Positions 8,789-19,234 of a stretch of 64,000 nt of DNA are shown in pieces. The stretch lies in contig PPHI01000012.1 in assembly GCA_002901265.1 (NCBI GenBank), positions 93,462 to 157,461 of the forward strand, given 5' to 3'. The translations under genes were made by a program, and so were the position numbers. This stretch comes from Rhodopirellula baltica. Lineage in GTDB: Bacteria > Planctomycetota > Planctomycetia > Pirellulales > Pirellulaceae. Numbering within the stretch: position 1 is the stretch's first letter; each line of letters begins with the position of its first letter. The notes under the pieces are model-generated. The model was not told the origin of the DNA, did no database searches, and worked only from the letters and a program-made list of their open reading frames with translations.

Positions 8789-10603
8789 TTATTGCATAAC
8801 CGGCGTGAATTCTGCGTCTGGTTGCCGGAGAACGGTGCGACCGATCATGTAGAACAAAGCCAAGAGTGCGACGGCCCCGATCAACAGTGAACGCTGTTGT
8901 TGTTTGCCGATGGCGCCCTGCATTTCGGCATGTTGCTCGAGTGCCAGTTGGGCTGTTTCTTCTCCGGCGTCTGCGGCTTTTTGCAATAGTTCAACGGCGA
9001 GCTTCTCGTTGGCTTCGATGCCTTTGCCATACAGGTACATCAATCCTAAGTTCGTCTGCCCCAGGCTAAATTGTTGGTCGGCGGCCTTGCGATACCATTC
9101 ACTTGCGGTCAATGCGTTTTGCGGGACGCCTCTGCCTGTTTGATACATCATGCCGAGATTGTTCAACGCGGCAGGGAATGAGTCTTCGGCGGCGAGTCGG
9201 TACCACTTGATCGCTTCGCTATCATCTGCGTTGACGCCGCGTCCCTCGGCAAGCATCAACCCCATCATGTACCGAGCGGTTGGATCGCCATTTTCTGCTG
9301 CCCTGCGATACCATTTGAGCGATTCGGTATCGTTTTGTGGTACAAGCTTGCCCCAGAAAAACAGGTGGCCGAGTTCTCGTTGGGACCATACGTTTTCTTT
9401 GTTCGCAGCCCTCTGCAGCCACAGGAGTGCACGGGTGGTATTTTGAGGGACGCCGCGACCTACTAGATACATCCAAGCGAGATTCGTCTGAGACCATGTG
9501 TGACCTTGGACCGCCGCAGCTTCAAACCAATTCGCAGCTTCTTGATCACTTTGTGGGACGCCGCGCCCGTCGAGGTACATCTCGGCAAAAGAACCTTGGC
9601 CGAACGAGTAGCCATGTTCTGCAGACTTGCGAAACCATTCAACAGCGATGACATCGTCCTGCGGCACGCCCTCGCCATCACGATACGCCAACCCAAGTGC
9701 CCTTTCCGCATAGGCGTCCTGTTTGGCAGCCGATTGTCGGTACAGTGAGATCGCTCGGTCGATGTCAGCGTCGACGCCATATCCGTGGTCGTACATGTAC
9801 CCAAGGTTGTACTGCGCTGAAACGGAGCCATTGGCGGCGGCGAGTCGATACCATTGGACGGCGTCGGCATCGTCTCCGGCTTCACCAAGTCGATGGTGAC
9901 ACATCCATCCAAGTTCGAATTGAGCCGAGCGGTGATCGTCTGCGGCAGCGAGTCGGAAGCAATCGACCGCAGCGTAATGGTTTTGGCTGATGCCCTCGCC
10001 ACGTCGATAAGCTCTTCCAAGATTGTATTGTGCGTCGGCGAGGCCTTGATCGGCGGCTTTTTGAAACAACGAGACAGCCAAAACAGGATCATATTTGATG
10101 CCGATTCCTCTTTGGTGCATGATCCCAAGGCAGTTTTGCGCATCTGCACGTTCTTGTTCCGCAGCCAAGCGAAACCATTTTGCGGCCTTCACAAAGTCTT
10201 GTGAGACACCTTTTCCCTTCACGTGCAAGCAGCCCATGACTACCTGGGCCCACGCATGTCCCTGGTCGGCGGAGATTTGAACGAGTCTTGCAGCGGCTTC
10301 GTCGCTGTACGGCGTGTGTGCCAGCCCGATCAGCTTGTTGATGCTTTCGTGGTAGTCAAGAAGGACGCGATCCAACGCTGATTCCGGATCGTCTTCTACT
10401 TGGTTGAGTTTTCCACCATCCGCTTCCGGCGCTGTTGGCTCAGAGGAAGCCGCTGTACTGCTCACGGCGCGTTCAGCAAAGTGTTGGGCCGAATTTGTCG
10501 CAGAGGCAGTTCGAGTGTTTGAACCGATTGCCGTGGTGGACTCGTTGAGTGCGTAGAAGACGATCGTCAATGCGATGACAATCCAATGTGTAGAGCTGCG
10601 CAT
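8789..10603 (-). CDS. Exported/anchored Sel1-repeat protein
   Basis: 604 residues from the ATG at 10603, which starts a hydrophobic leader (SSTHWIVIALTIVFYAL); an upstream start at 10654 would bury it. After a polar linker come about twelve Sel1-like repeats of about 36 residues with the usual AQYNLGxMYxxGxGVxQD core (for example SAQYNLGYMYDHGYGVDADI). A single membrane segment near the C-terminus (LLIGAVALLALFYMIG) is followed by a short tail, so the repeat domain is probably held outside the cytoplasm. Sel1 arrays are protein-interaction scaffolds, so no enzymatic role is expected. No partner is obvious from neighbours; R2 repeats flank the gene on both sides. Confidence 0.85.
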   Translation of the reverse strand: MRSSTHWIVIALTIVFYALNESTTAIGSNTRTASATNSAQHFAERAVSSTAASSEPTAPEADGGKLNQVEDDPESALDRVLLDYHESINKLIGLAHTPYSDEAAARLVQISADQGHAWAQVVMGCLHVKGKGVSQDFVKAAKWFRLAAEQERADAQNCLGIMHQRGIGIKYDPVLAVSLFQKAADQGLADAQYNLGRAYRRGEGISQNHYAAVDCFRLAAADDHRSAQFELGWMCHHRLGEAGDDADAVQWYRLAAANGSVSAQYNLGYMYDHGYGVDADIDRAISLYRQSAAKQDAYAERALGLAYRDGEGVPQDDVIAVEWFRKSAEHGYSFGQGSFAEMYLDGRGVPQSDQEAANWFEAAAVQGHTWSQTNLAWMYLVGRGVPQNTTRALLWLQRAANKENVWSQRELGHLFFWGKLVPQNDTESLKWYRRAAENGDPTARYMMGLMLAEGRGVNADDSEAIKWYRLAAEDSFPAALNNLGMMYQTGRGVPQNALTASEWYRKAADQQFSLGQTNLGLMYLYGKGIEANEKLAVELLQKAADAGEETAQLALEQHAEMQGAIGKQQQRSLLIGAVALLALFYMIGRTVLRQPDAEFTPVMQ

Positions 10604-10719
10604 TTGGGAACGTCTTTTCGTAACGAGGCATAAGAGGCACTGCGGTGATCCCAAACGCAGGCTGTTCGTTAGAAAAGGTTACGTCACACTCCGCTAGAGA
10701 GTGGTTGGAAACTTGGATT

Positions 10720-11169
10720 CGAGGTTTCCAGGCCCTGCGGACCGGGTTAGGTAATGGGCTGGACCTTCGGCCCAAGAAGTTGATGCCGGGATGATTACCG
10801 CAGAGGACGCGGAGTGACGCAGAGGGTTTGGGGATTGGACTCTGCGGTGTGAACTCTTCTTGGGTGCTGGACGAGGTTCGTTTTGCGATCGGTCGTTTGG
10901 GTAATGGACCGGACCTTCGGCCCTCAGCTTGATTGATCGGTTTGGGTTCCCGGCCCTGCGGACCGGGCTAGGTAATAGGCTGGACCTTCGGCCCAAAAAA
11001 CGATGCCGGGATGATTACCGCAGAGGATGCGGAGTGACGCAGAGGGTTTTAGGGATTGAGCTCTGCGGTTCCCTGCGGCCTCGGCGGTTTGAACGCGTTT
11101 GTGATGCTGGAAGCGGTTTGTTTTGCGATCGGCCGTTTGGGTAACGGACCGGGGCTTCGGCCCAAAACA
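10720..11169. repeat. R2 repeat, tandem array
   Basis: A right-end fragment (10720-10776), one full copy (about 10795-10999) and a shortened copy (about 11015-11169), with about 220 bp between successive starts. Each begins TTACCGCAGAGGAYGCGGAG, carries TTTTGCGATCGGYCG and ends with CTTCGGCCCAARA. The last copy lacks the segment between the two CTTCGGCCC motifs, consistent with recombination between them. No gene is credible here; the frames open in it are repeat-derived. Confidence 0.85.
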
Positions 11170-11201
11170 TGTTGCGGTACCGCTGGTTTGCTTGCTTGTG
11201 A

Positions 11202-14200
11202 TCAGGATTCTAGGGTCTTTTGCAGGAACCTCCGGAGTGCCGGTTTGGTTGCTTGGCCGAGGCGGTTGATTGCCAGAATCGTTTCGTCGTCGCTGTCGTG
11301 AACCGTGATTTTGACTTGGTTCAACTCATCGGTTTCGCTCGGATCGAGCGTCTCCGTGGAAACAATTTTGACCGCATCGAGATCACGAGTGCGGATCGAC
11401 AATCGGACCTTGCCGTCGTCATCGACCACGTCGACGCGATTGGAAGCCGCCATCTTGATTCGTTCGTCACCGACGATTTTTTCGATCTGATTGAACAGCC
11501 GATCGGGCAAGTTGATCGGCCAATCCGGCTTGGCGTTGTTCTCGAATCCTTTGTGCATCGAATGCCACTTGCGACCGAGCACTTTCCAAACTTCGCTTCC
11601 AGGAGAGGATTCTTTGGCAGCAGTGACCGTGGCGGGTTCCTGCGGATCGGATGCGGCCGATGTTTCTTCGACGTCATCTTCCATATCATCCGAATCGACA
11701 TCATCGATGGCGTCGGATGATGGTGATGTTTTTAGCGCGTCTGCCACAAAAGGTGCGGTGACGGAAACCTTGTCCGGCTTGCGTCCTTTGGCGGTGGCGG
11801 CGAGTTGTTCTGGCGTGCCTTCGAAGACGATTTGGCCACCATTGACGCCCGCACCTGGCCCCATGTCGATGACCCAGTCGGCGCACTTGATCACGTCCAA
11901 GTTGTGTTCGATCACGACGCAGGTGTTGCCGAGTTCGACCAGACGCTGAATCACTTCCAGCAGTTTGGCGATATCGTCAAAATGCAACCCGGTCGTCGGT
12001 TCGTCCAGCAGATACAGCGTACGACCTGTTCCGGGACGTGAGAGTTCGGCGGCCAGTTTCACCCGTTGGGCTTCGCCACCGGAGAGTGTCGGCGCGGATT
12101 GACCGATGGTGACGTAGTCCAGCCCCACATCGCACAACGTTTGCAAGATGCGAACGATCCTCGGTTCCGATGCGAACAGTTCGACGGCATCGCCGCAGGA
12201 CATTTCCAGCACGTCAGCGATCGATTTGCCGTGGTACTTGATCTCCAAGACGTCTTCGTTGTAACGCTTCGCGTCGCATTCTTCGCAGGGGACCCAGACG
12301 TCAGGCAAGAAGTGCATTTCGATTTTGCGTTGACCGCTGCCTTCGCAGGTTTCGCATCGTCCGCCGCTCACATTGAAACTGAACGTTCGCGCGGTGAAGC
12401 GGCGTTCTTTTGCTTCGGGGATCGACGCGAACAGGTTCCGGATCAGATCAAAAACGCCGGTGTAGGTCGCGGGGTTGCTGCTGGGCGTGTTGCCAATGGG
12501 CGACTGATCGACGCGAATGATTTTGTCGATGTGACGCATGCCTTCGATGCGGTCAAAGCGACCGGGCTTTTCGCTGGATCGGTGCAGACGTTTCGCCAAA
12601 ATCGGATACAGCGTGCCTTCGATCAGCGTGCTTTTGCCGCTGCCGCTGGGTCCTGTTACGGCGGTCATCACACCAATTGGCAACTTCAAGTCGACGTCTT
12701 GCAAGTTGTGATCGGATGCCCCGTAAAGCGACAGGAAGCTGACCATCGGTTGGCCGCCAGCGGTATAGACCGGGCGACGGGCCGAAGGAATGGGGATGTG
12801 TTTGGTGCCTTGGATGTAGCCGCCGGTGACGCTTTCGTTGGCCGGAGTCAGCGCATCGGGGGCGCCTGACGCGACGATGCGTCCGCCGTGTCGTCCCGCG
12901 CGTGGGCCAAAGTCACACAGGTAATCACTGCCCGCGATCACGTCACGGTCGTGTTCGACAACCAGCAACGTGTTGCCTAGGTCACGCAGACGATGCAGTG
13001 CCGAAAGCAGTCGCAGGTTGTCACGTGGGTGCAATCCGATCGTCGGTTCGTCCAAGACATACAACACCCCGCACAAGCCGCTGCCGAGTTGGGCTGCCAA
13101 ACGAATCCGTTGGGCTTCACCGCCCGACAGTGTCGCGGCACCGCGGTGCAACGTCAGGTAGTTCAAGCCGACGTCCAACAGGAACTTGACGCGCGAAGTC
13201 ACTTCGCGGATCAATTCGCCGGCGATTTTCTTCTCACGCCGGTCGAGTTTCCAGGTTTTGACGGTTTCTTCCAACCGCTCCAGTGGCATATGAACCAGGT
13301 CCGCGATCGTCATGCCACGGAAACGGCATGCTGCCGACTCTTCGCGAAGTCGTGCGCCATGGCAGGAACTGCAATCGATCTCGTCGACGAACTGTTCCAG
13401 TTTGCCGCGGAGCCCCGGTGTCAAACGTGACGCTTCCTCCAACGCCGGATAAAAGCCTTTGAATTGAAACCGGAACAGTCGCTGCGACGAATCGGATTCC
13501 GGTTTCGCGTCGCGATGAGTGACTTCGATCCAGCGGCTGCCGAGTCCGTGGAACAGAATCCGTCGATGAGTCGAGGTCAGTTCGTCGTAAGGGACATTGA
13601 TCGGAATCCCTGTTTGCCGTGATAAAGCTCGAAGCAACCAGAGCGAGACTTCGTGTTCGACGTTGGGCCACAAAAGCGACACGCCTTCGGAAAGCGTCAT
13701 CCGCTGTGAATCGAGCAGTGCTGTGGGGTTGGTTCCACGCTGTTTGCCAAGGCCTTCGCACTGGGGGCACCAGCCGACGGCGCTGTTGAATGAAAAGTGG
13801 TGTGGCGTCAGCGTGGGGAAGGATCGCCCACAACTTCCGCACACGAGGTGCTGGCTGTGTGTGATCGTGTCCCAGTGACGTTCTTCGCGATCAGGGTCGG
13901 CGACGGCGACCGTCGCGACACCGATCCCAAGCGACAATGCTTGCTCGATACTGTCGCTGATTCGCGACCGTTCGTCGGGCTTGATCACCATGCGGTCGAC
14001 GACGACTTCGACGGTCTGGCGTCGTCGCGGGTCCAATGCCGGGGCGTCTTCCAGATCAACGGTTTGTCCGTCGATGCGAACACGAGCGTAACCCTGACTG
14101 CGCAGCGATTGCCAGGTGTCTTTGGATGCTTCACCGGCGACGACTTCGATCGGCGCGAGCAGCAATGCACGCGTGCCCTCGGGCATCGCGAGGACTTTTT

Positions 14201-17200
14201 CGGTGATCTCGTCCGGCGTTTGGGTGCCGACTTCGCATTCGCAATCGGGACAGTGCCGCGTGCCCAACCGGGCCATCAAGATACGCAGGTAATCGTAAAC
14301 TTCGGTGACGGTCCCGACGGTACTTCGCGGCGAGTGTCCGAGGTTCTTTTGTTCGAGCGCGACCGCGGGAGAAAGCCCGTCGATGCGTTCGACCTTGGGC
14401 TTTTGAACCTGGCCGATGAATTGACGAGCGTACGAGGAAAGCGATTCGACATACCGGCGCTGTCCTTCGGCGTAGATCGTGTCCATCGCCATCGAGCTTT
14501 TGCCACTGCCACTGGGACCGCAGAACACTGTCATCGCATCGCGGGGGATTTCCACGTCGACGGATTTCAGATTGTGCTGTTGTGCCGCGTGGACGGTCAG
14601 GTGGGTCTTGCTTTGTTTGTTGGGCGGGGCGAGTTCGACGTCGGCAGCAGGTGTTGTCGGTTTCGATTTTTTCTTTGGACGGCGAATGTCCATGACCTTG
14701 GCGAGTGCCGCGCCGGTGTGACTTTCGCTGCATTTCGCAATATCACTCGGGCGGCCGACGGCAACGATCGTGCCGCCGCCAGCGCCACCTTCGGGACCGA
14801 GATCGATCACATAGTCGGCCGTTTTGATCACGTCCAAGTTGTGTTCGACGATGACGACGGTGTTGCCGCGATCGGCTAGCCCCTGGATCACTTTTAGCAG
14901 CAGTTCGATGTCTGCGAAGTGCAACCCGGTGGTGGGCTCGTCCAGGACATACAGCGTTCGTCCGGTTTCTTTTTTGCTCAGCTCACGTGACAGCTTGATC
15001 CGTTGTGCTTCACCACCAGAGAGCGTTGGCGACGGTTGGCCGAGTTTCAGGTACTCCAGTCCGACATCGACAAGCGTTTGCAGCTTCTCGGCGATCTTGG
15101 GAACATTCTTGAACAGCTTCAACGCTTCGGAAATGTCCATTTCCAGAACGTCTGCGATCGAAGCCCCTTTGAATTCGACCGACAGGGTTTCACGGTTGTA
15201 GCGTCGTCCGGCACAGACCGGGCAGGTCACCCAGATGTCAGCCAAGAAGTCCATTTCTAACTTGCTGGCGCCGTTGCCGTCACAGGCCGCGCATCGTCCG
15301 CCGTCAACGTTGAAACTGAACCGGCTTGCCGTGTAGCCACGCGTCTTGGCTTCGGGCAATTTGGCGTACAAGTTGCGGATCTCGTCGAAGACTTTGACGT
15401 ATGTCGCCGGGTTGCTACGTGGCGTTCGTCCGATCGGCGATTGGTCGATCGCGATGGTTTTGTCGAGGTGTTCCAGTCCGCTGATCGATTCGTGGTCACC
15501 GACATCTGATTCGGCACCGTTGAGTGCGTTGCGAAGAGCCGGTTCGAGGATGCCACCGATCAACGAACTCTTGCCGCTTCCCGAAACACCGGTCACGCAG
15601 GTCACCGTTTGCAACGGGATCGTGGCGTCGACGTTTTTCAAGTTGTGGAACGTCGCCCCGTGGACTGTCAGCTGTTGTTCATGATCGACCGGGCGAAGCT
15701 GTTCGGGGACCTCGATCGTCTTTTTTCCGGACAGGAATTTGCCGGTTTCGCTTTTGGGTTTTTCGCCTAGTTCGTCTGCCGAGCCGATGCCGACGATCTT
15801 GCCCCCACGCACACCGGGGCCGGGGCCAAAGTCGACGATTCGGTCCGAAGCACGCATCGTGTCTTCGTCGTGTTCGACAACGATCAGCGTGTTGCCCGCG
15901 TCACGCAAACGCACCAGCGTTTCGATCAGGCGGTCATTATCACGAGCGTGCAAACCGATCGACGGTTCGTCCAGAATGTACAACACGCCGACCAAGCCGC
16001 TGCCGATTTGCCCGGCCAAACGGATCCGCTGTGATTCACCACCAGAAAGCGTCGGTGCAGTGCGTGAAAGTGTCAGGTAATTCAGGCCGACGCCCAGCAG
16101 GAATCCGACTCGGGTGCGAATTTCCTTGAGAGCTTCCGATGCGATCTTGGCATCCGTTTCGGAGAGCTTTAGGTCAACGAAAAACTCGTGCAACTGATCG
16201 ATCGACAAGTCGCACAACTCTGGCAGCGAATACGCCGGCTTGTCGGCGAACGCGGGGCTGGCGCTGGTGATCGTCGTCGCGCTGGCTTGGCGGTTCAATC
16301 GCTTGCCGTGGCAGTCGACGCAATCAATCGTGTCCATGAACTTTTCCAGATGCTTGAGCTGCATCTTGTTCTTGGATGTCCGATAGCGTTCGAGCAATTC
16401 TGGGACGAAACCGTCAAATGAACCGCTGTACTTGCGGCTGCGACGTCCGCCTCGCCAGGTCAGTTCATACGTCGAATCGCTTCCCCACAGCCAAAGCTTC
16501 TTGGCCTCGATGGGAAGGTCACGCCACTTCGTCTGCAGCATCGTGCCGGCGTCCAGCTCCAACGCTTTGTCCATCGCTTCGGCAAAGCCTTTGTAGATAT
16601 GCCGACGATAGCGACCGATCTCGCCCCATTTTCCCAGCAACGTGATCGCGCCGTTGCGAATCGACTTGCTGTCGTCCGGGATGATGCGACTGGGGATAAA
16701 CGTGTAAAGGTGACCGAGCCCGTCGCAGGCTTCGCACATGCCCTGTGGGTTGTTGAACGAAAACAGCTGTGGTGATGGCGGCCGAAAGCTTTCGCCACAT
16801 GAGGGACACGAGTATCGCGATGAATAGAGGATGTCTTCGCGCGGTACCGCTGCCGATTCGGCGTTGATCTCGGACAACGACACGATCACCGAAGCGTCGC
16901 CAAGTTTGAGCGTCAACAAGACGGCTTCTTGGATGCGGCCACGGTCGCGCGTGTCTGCTCCGATCCGATCGACAACGACTTCGACATCGTGGCGTCGGGT
17001 GCGGTCAAGCGGTGGTGGGTCGGCAAGCCGGATGGTTTCGCCATCGACACGCGCTCGTGTGAAGCCTTGTTTGCGCAGGTCTTCGAACAGGTCCTTGAAT
17101 TCGCCTTTTTGTGCGCGGACGACTGGCGCCATGATCCAGACATCGGATTCCGGATCACAATCAAGAATTCGCGAGGTGATCGCGTCGGCGGGTTGTGCCG

Positions 17201-17588
17201 TGATCGGGACTTCGCAGTTCGGACAATTCGGCGTTCCCACACGCGCATACAAGACACGCAGGAAATCGTAGATCTCGGTGATCGTTCCGACGGTACTGCG
17301 TGGGTTGTTACCGGTCGACTTTTGGGCGATCGAAATCGACGGGCTCAGGCCGCTAACCAGATCCACGTCGGGCTTCGGCATTTGGCCCATGAACTGGCGG
17401 GCATAGTTCGACAGCGATTCGACGTATCGCCGCTGGCCTTCGGCGTAAAGCGTGTCAAAGGCGAGCGATGATTTTCCGCTGCCGGAGACTCCTGAGAAAC
17501 AAATCAGTTCACCGCGGGGGAGCGTCAGATTGACATCTCGAAGGTTGTGTTCGCGGGCACCCTTGACCTTGATTTCGGTCGTCGACAT
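11202..17588 (-). CDS. uvrA: Tandem double UvrA excinuclease subunit with extra C-terminal domain
   Basis: 2,128 residues, against about 940 for E. coli UvrA. Two complete UvrA units are fused in one frame. Unit 1 has Walker A GVSGSGKSS near residues 34 and 660, two LSGGE signatures, LYILDEPSIGLH and LYVLDEPTTGLH, and zinc-finger CxxC pairs (CPSCGESF...CEACDGLG; CAACDGNG...CPVCAGRRY). After a lysine/proline-rich linker, unit 2 has GPSGSGKSS near 1022 and GPSGSGKST near 1645, again with both signatures, both Walker B motifs and all CxxC pairs. A Ser/Asp/Glu-rich linker then leads to an extra domain of about 132 residues (1997-2128) that I do not recognise. UvrA scans DNA and loads UvrB in nucleotide excision repair. 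Fused UvrA is known from Chlamydia, so this may be a trait of the wider superphylum. Confidence 0.95.
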   Translation of the reverse strand: MSTTEIKVKGAREHNLRDVNLTLPRGELICFSGVSGSGKSSLAFDTLYAEGQRRYVESLSNYARQFMGQMPKPDVDLVSGLSPSISIAQKSTGNNPRSTVGTITEIYDFLRVLYARVGTPNCPNCEVPITAQPADAITSRILDCDPESDVWIMAPVVRAQKGEFKDLFEDLRKQGFTRARVDGETIRLADPPPLDRTRRHDVEVVVDRIGADTRDRGRIQEAVLLTLKLGDASVIVSLSEINAESAAVPREDILYSSRYSCPSCGESFRPPSPQLFSFNNPQGMCEACDGLGHLYTFIPSRIIPDDSKSIRNGAITLLGKWGEIGRYRRHIYKGFAEAMDKALELDAGTMLQTKWRDLPIEAKKLWLWGSDSTYELTWRGGRRSRKYSGSFDGFVPELLERYRTSKNKMQLKHLEKFMDTIDCVDCHGKRLNRQASATTITSASPAFADKPAYSLPELCDLSIDQLHEFFVDLKLSETDAKIASEALKEIRTRVGFLLGVGLNYLTLSRTAPTLSGGESQRIRLAGQIGSGLVGVLYILDEPSIGLHARDNDRLIETLVRLRDAGNTLIVVEHDEDTMRASDRIVDFGPGPGVRGGKIVGIGSADELGEKPKSETGKFLSGKKTIEVPEQLRPVDHEQQLTVHGATFHNLKNVDATIPLQTVTCVTGVSGSGKSSLIGGILEPALRNALNGAESDVGDHESISGLEHLDKTIAIDQSPIGRTPRSNPATYVKVFDEIRNLYAKLPEAKTRGYTASRFSFNVDGGRCAACDGNGASKLEMDFLADIWVTCPVCAGRRYNRETLSVEFKGASIADVLEMDISEALKLFKNVPKIAEKLQTLVDVGLEYLKLGQPSPTLSGGEAQRIKLSRELSKKETGRTLYVLDEPTTGLHFADIELLLKVIQGLADRGNTVVIVEHNLDVIKTADYVIDLGPEGGAGGGTIVAVGRPSDIAKCSESHTGAALAKVMDIRRPKKKSKPTTPAADVELAPPNKQSKTHLTVHAAQQHNLKSVDVEIPRDAMTVFCGPSGSGKSSMAMDTIYAEGQRRYVESLSSYARQFIGQVQKPKVERIDGLSPAVALEQKNLGHSPRSTVGTVTEVYDYLRILMARLGTRHCPDCECEVGTQTPDEITEKVLAMPEGTRALLLAPIEVVAGEASKDTWQSLRSQGYARVRIDGQTVDLEDAPALDPRRRQTVEVVVDRMVIKPDERSRISDSIEQALSLGIGVATVAVADPDREERHWDTITHSQHLVCGSCGRSFPTLTPHHFSFNSAVGWCPQCEGLGKQRGTNPTALLDSQRMTLSEGVSLLWPNVEHEVSLWLLRALSRQTGIPINVPYDELTSTHRRILFHGLGSRWIEVTHRDAKPESDSSQRLFRFQFKGFYPALEEASRLTPGLRGKLEQFVDEIDCSSCHGARLREESAACRFRGMTIADLVHMPLERLEETVKTWKLDRREKKIAGELIREVTSRVKFLLDVGLNYLTLHRGAATLSGGEAQRIRLAAQLGSGLCGVLYVLDEPTIGLHPRDNLRLLSALHRLRDLGNTLLVVEHDRDVIAGSDYLCDFGPRAGRHGGRIVASGAPDALTPANESVTGGYIQGTKHIPIPSARRPVYTAGGQPMVSFLSLYGASDHNLQDVDLKLPIGVMTAVTGPSGSGKSTLIEGTLYPILAKRLHRSSEKPGRFDRIEGMRHIDKIIRVDQSPIGNTPSSNPATYTGVFDLIRNLFASIPEAKERRFTARTFSFNVSGGRCETCEGSGQRKIEMHFLPDVWVPCEECDAKRYNEDVLEIKYHGKSIADVLEMSCGDAVELFASEPRIVRILQTLCDVGLDYVTIGQSAPTLSGGEAQRVKLAAELSRPGTGRTLYLLDEPTTGLHFDDIAKLLEVIQRLVELGNTCVVIEHNLDVIKCADWVIDMGPGAGVNGGQIVFEGTPEQLAATAKGRKPDKVSVTAPFVADALKTSPSSDAIDDVDSDDMEDDVEETSAASDPQEPATVTAAKESSPGSEVWKVLGRKWHSMHKGFENNAKPDWPINLPDRLFNQIEKIVGDERIKMAASNRVDVVDDDGKVRLSIRTRDLDAVKIVSTETLDPSETDELNQVKITVHDSDDETILAINRLGQATKPALRRFLQKTLES

Positions 17589-17992
17589 TCGGTCTGTTTC
17601 GGTGATTCTGGGTTTAACGTCAGTCCTTTTGAACCAGTTTACCGGTCTGGCCAGGATAGGGTCAGCCCACAGGCCGAATCGGGAATTGTCACCCCTCTCT
17701 GGAATCTGCCTGCGTCACTGCGAAATCGGTGACTTGCGTCACTGCGAAATGGCTGATTCGAACGTGCAAAAATCGGTGCCAGAATCGTGTTTCGACGCAC
17801 TCCTCGGACTCCGCACCGGCAGCTTGGGAGAATGCTGTCACAATCCCAACGTCGCACAGCGAATTTGTTGCGAAATGGTCAACAACTGACGGCGAGATTC
17901 TGACGTCGAAATAACCTAGACCCTTGCCGGGGGGCTGTCGCAAATTGTCGAATGAAAGTGTCCAAGCCGAGCCCTCGTCCGAGCGTTAGTCT
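17589..17992. other. Divergent uvrA / M48 protease intergenic region
   Basis: About 400 bp with no credible gene. It contains two direct copies of TGCGTCACTGCGAAAT (at about 17709 and 17734), which could be a regulatory direct repeat, and should hold the promoters of both flanking genes. No certain -35/-10 pair or SOS-type box could be assigned by eye. Confidence 0.5.
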
Positions 17993-19234
17993 GTGCAGCT
18001 CTATTACTTCCTCGCCGTCGTCATCTCGCTCAGCTTTGGGGCGGTACCGGGTGAGTCACCTGACGTCGAACGCTCGCTGATGTTTTCTGCGGCCGTTGTC
18101 GCGGTCTGGTGGGTGATGTGCTTTCTGTCCGTGCGGATGGTCACCGACTTGATTCGAAAAGGCGACTTGAATGTCGATACCGGATGGGACTGGTTCGAGC
18201 GTCAAACGGTGTGCCTGCGATGGTTTTCGATCGCCATCATTGCCTTGTGCCTGGGCGGCTTTGGCTGGGGGCGGTGTGCCGAAGATCTTGCCATCGTTAA
18301 ACGCTCGATCACGCTCCAATCGTTGTGGTTGCTGACCCCGATGTTGGCCATCGTCACTGCGTTGTGGGCAGCGGAGTATCGCTTTGCGAGATTCTTGGGT
18401 GTGGCTTCATCGGGCTGGACCGAACCGCTGAAATGGATGGTGCGAGTGGCGAGGTCATCGTTGGCTTGGATCACGATACCGATTCTGGTGATGTTGGCGC
18501 TCGTTGATGCGATTTCGTTTGCACCGTTATCGGATCTCGCACGCGGCTGGATTCTAGCAACGACCATGATCGGCTTGGGTGTCTTCGGAATGCCGTTGTT
18601 GGTCAAACGAGTTTTTCCGCGTGGCGAAATTGATCCATCGATGGAAGCGTGGATGAATCAGATTCTTCACTCCGCCGGGCTTTCTAAATGCAAGCTGGTG
18701 ATGTGGGACACACGCGGTCGATCGTACAACGCGATGATGGCTGGATTCCTGGGGCGGTTCCAAGTGTTGTTCGTCACCGACCGGCTGGTTCGCGATCTAA
18801 GTCGCGCCCAAGTGGCGATGGTCGTGCTTCATGAGGTCGCACATGCACGTCGCAAACACGCGTTGTTGCGTGTGGTCGCGTTGGCGCCAGCATGGATTCT
18901 GGGATTCATGATGCAGGGCGGACTGGAGTATTTTTTGCCAGGAAGCGACTTGGTCGCTTGGGGGCCGATTCTCGGCAACGCACTAAGTTTGCTGGCGACC
19001 GTGTTGATTCTGCGGCAGGTCAGTTACTACTGCGAATATGACGCCGACGCGGCGGCATGCCAGTTGGCACCATCGCTGTCATGGCCGGGGTCAGAACTGC
19101 CAGACACGGTGGAGGACGCCGGCCGGACGTTGTCGTCTGCGCTCGTGCGAGTGACCGAAGGCTGTGAAGGGGCGAGGAACCCAAGTTGGCTGCATCCGGG
19201 GATCTCGCAGCGAATTGATGCAGTCATGGCGTGA
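17993..19234 (+). CDS. Membrane-bound M48-type zinc metalloprotease
   Basis: 413 residues from a GTG at 17993; an ATG at 18080 is an alternative. Several hydrophobic segments precede the catalytic region (for example FSIAIIALCLGGFGWG, SLWLLTPMLAIVTALWA and WITIPILVMLALVDAI). The zinc motif is LHEVAHARRKH (HExxH), and YYCEYDADAAA further on supplies the third ligand glutamate, the pattern of the M48 HtpX/Ste24 group. RSYNAMMAGFLGRFQVLFVTD just before the motif is also typical. Such proteases cleave misfolded or specific membrane proteins. No partner gene is adjacent. Confidence 0.85.
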   Translation: MQLYYFLAVVISLSFGAVPGESPDVERSLMFSAAVVAVWWVMCFLSVRMVTDLIRKGDLNVDTGWDWFERQTVCLRWFSIAIIALCLGGFGWGRCAEDLAIVKRSITLQSLWLLTPMLAIVTALWAAEYRFARFLGVASSGWTEPLKWMVRVARSSLAWITIPILVMLALVDAISFAPLSDLARGWILATTMIGLGVFGMPLLVKRVFPRGEIDPSMEAWMNQILHSAGLSKCKLVMWDTRGRSYNAMMAGFLGRFQVLFVTDRLVRDLSRAQVAMVVLHEVAHARRKHALLRVVALAPAWILGFMMQGGLEYFLPGSDLVAWGPILGNALSLLATVLILRQVSYYCEYDADAAACQLAPSLSWPGSELPDTVEDAGRTLSSALVRVTEGCEGARNPSWLHPGISQRIDAVMA

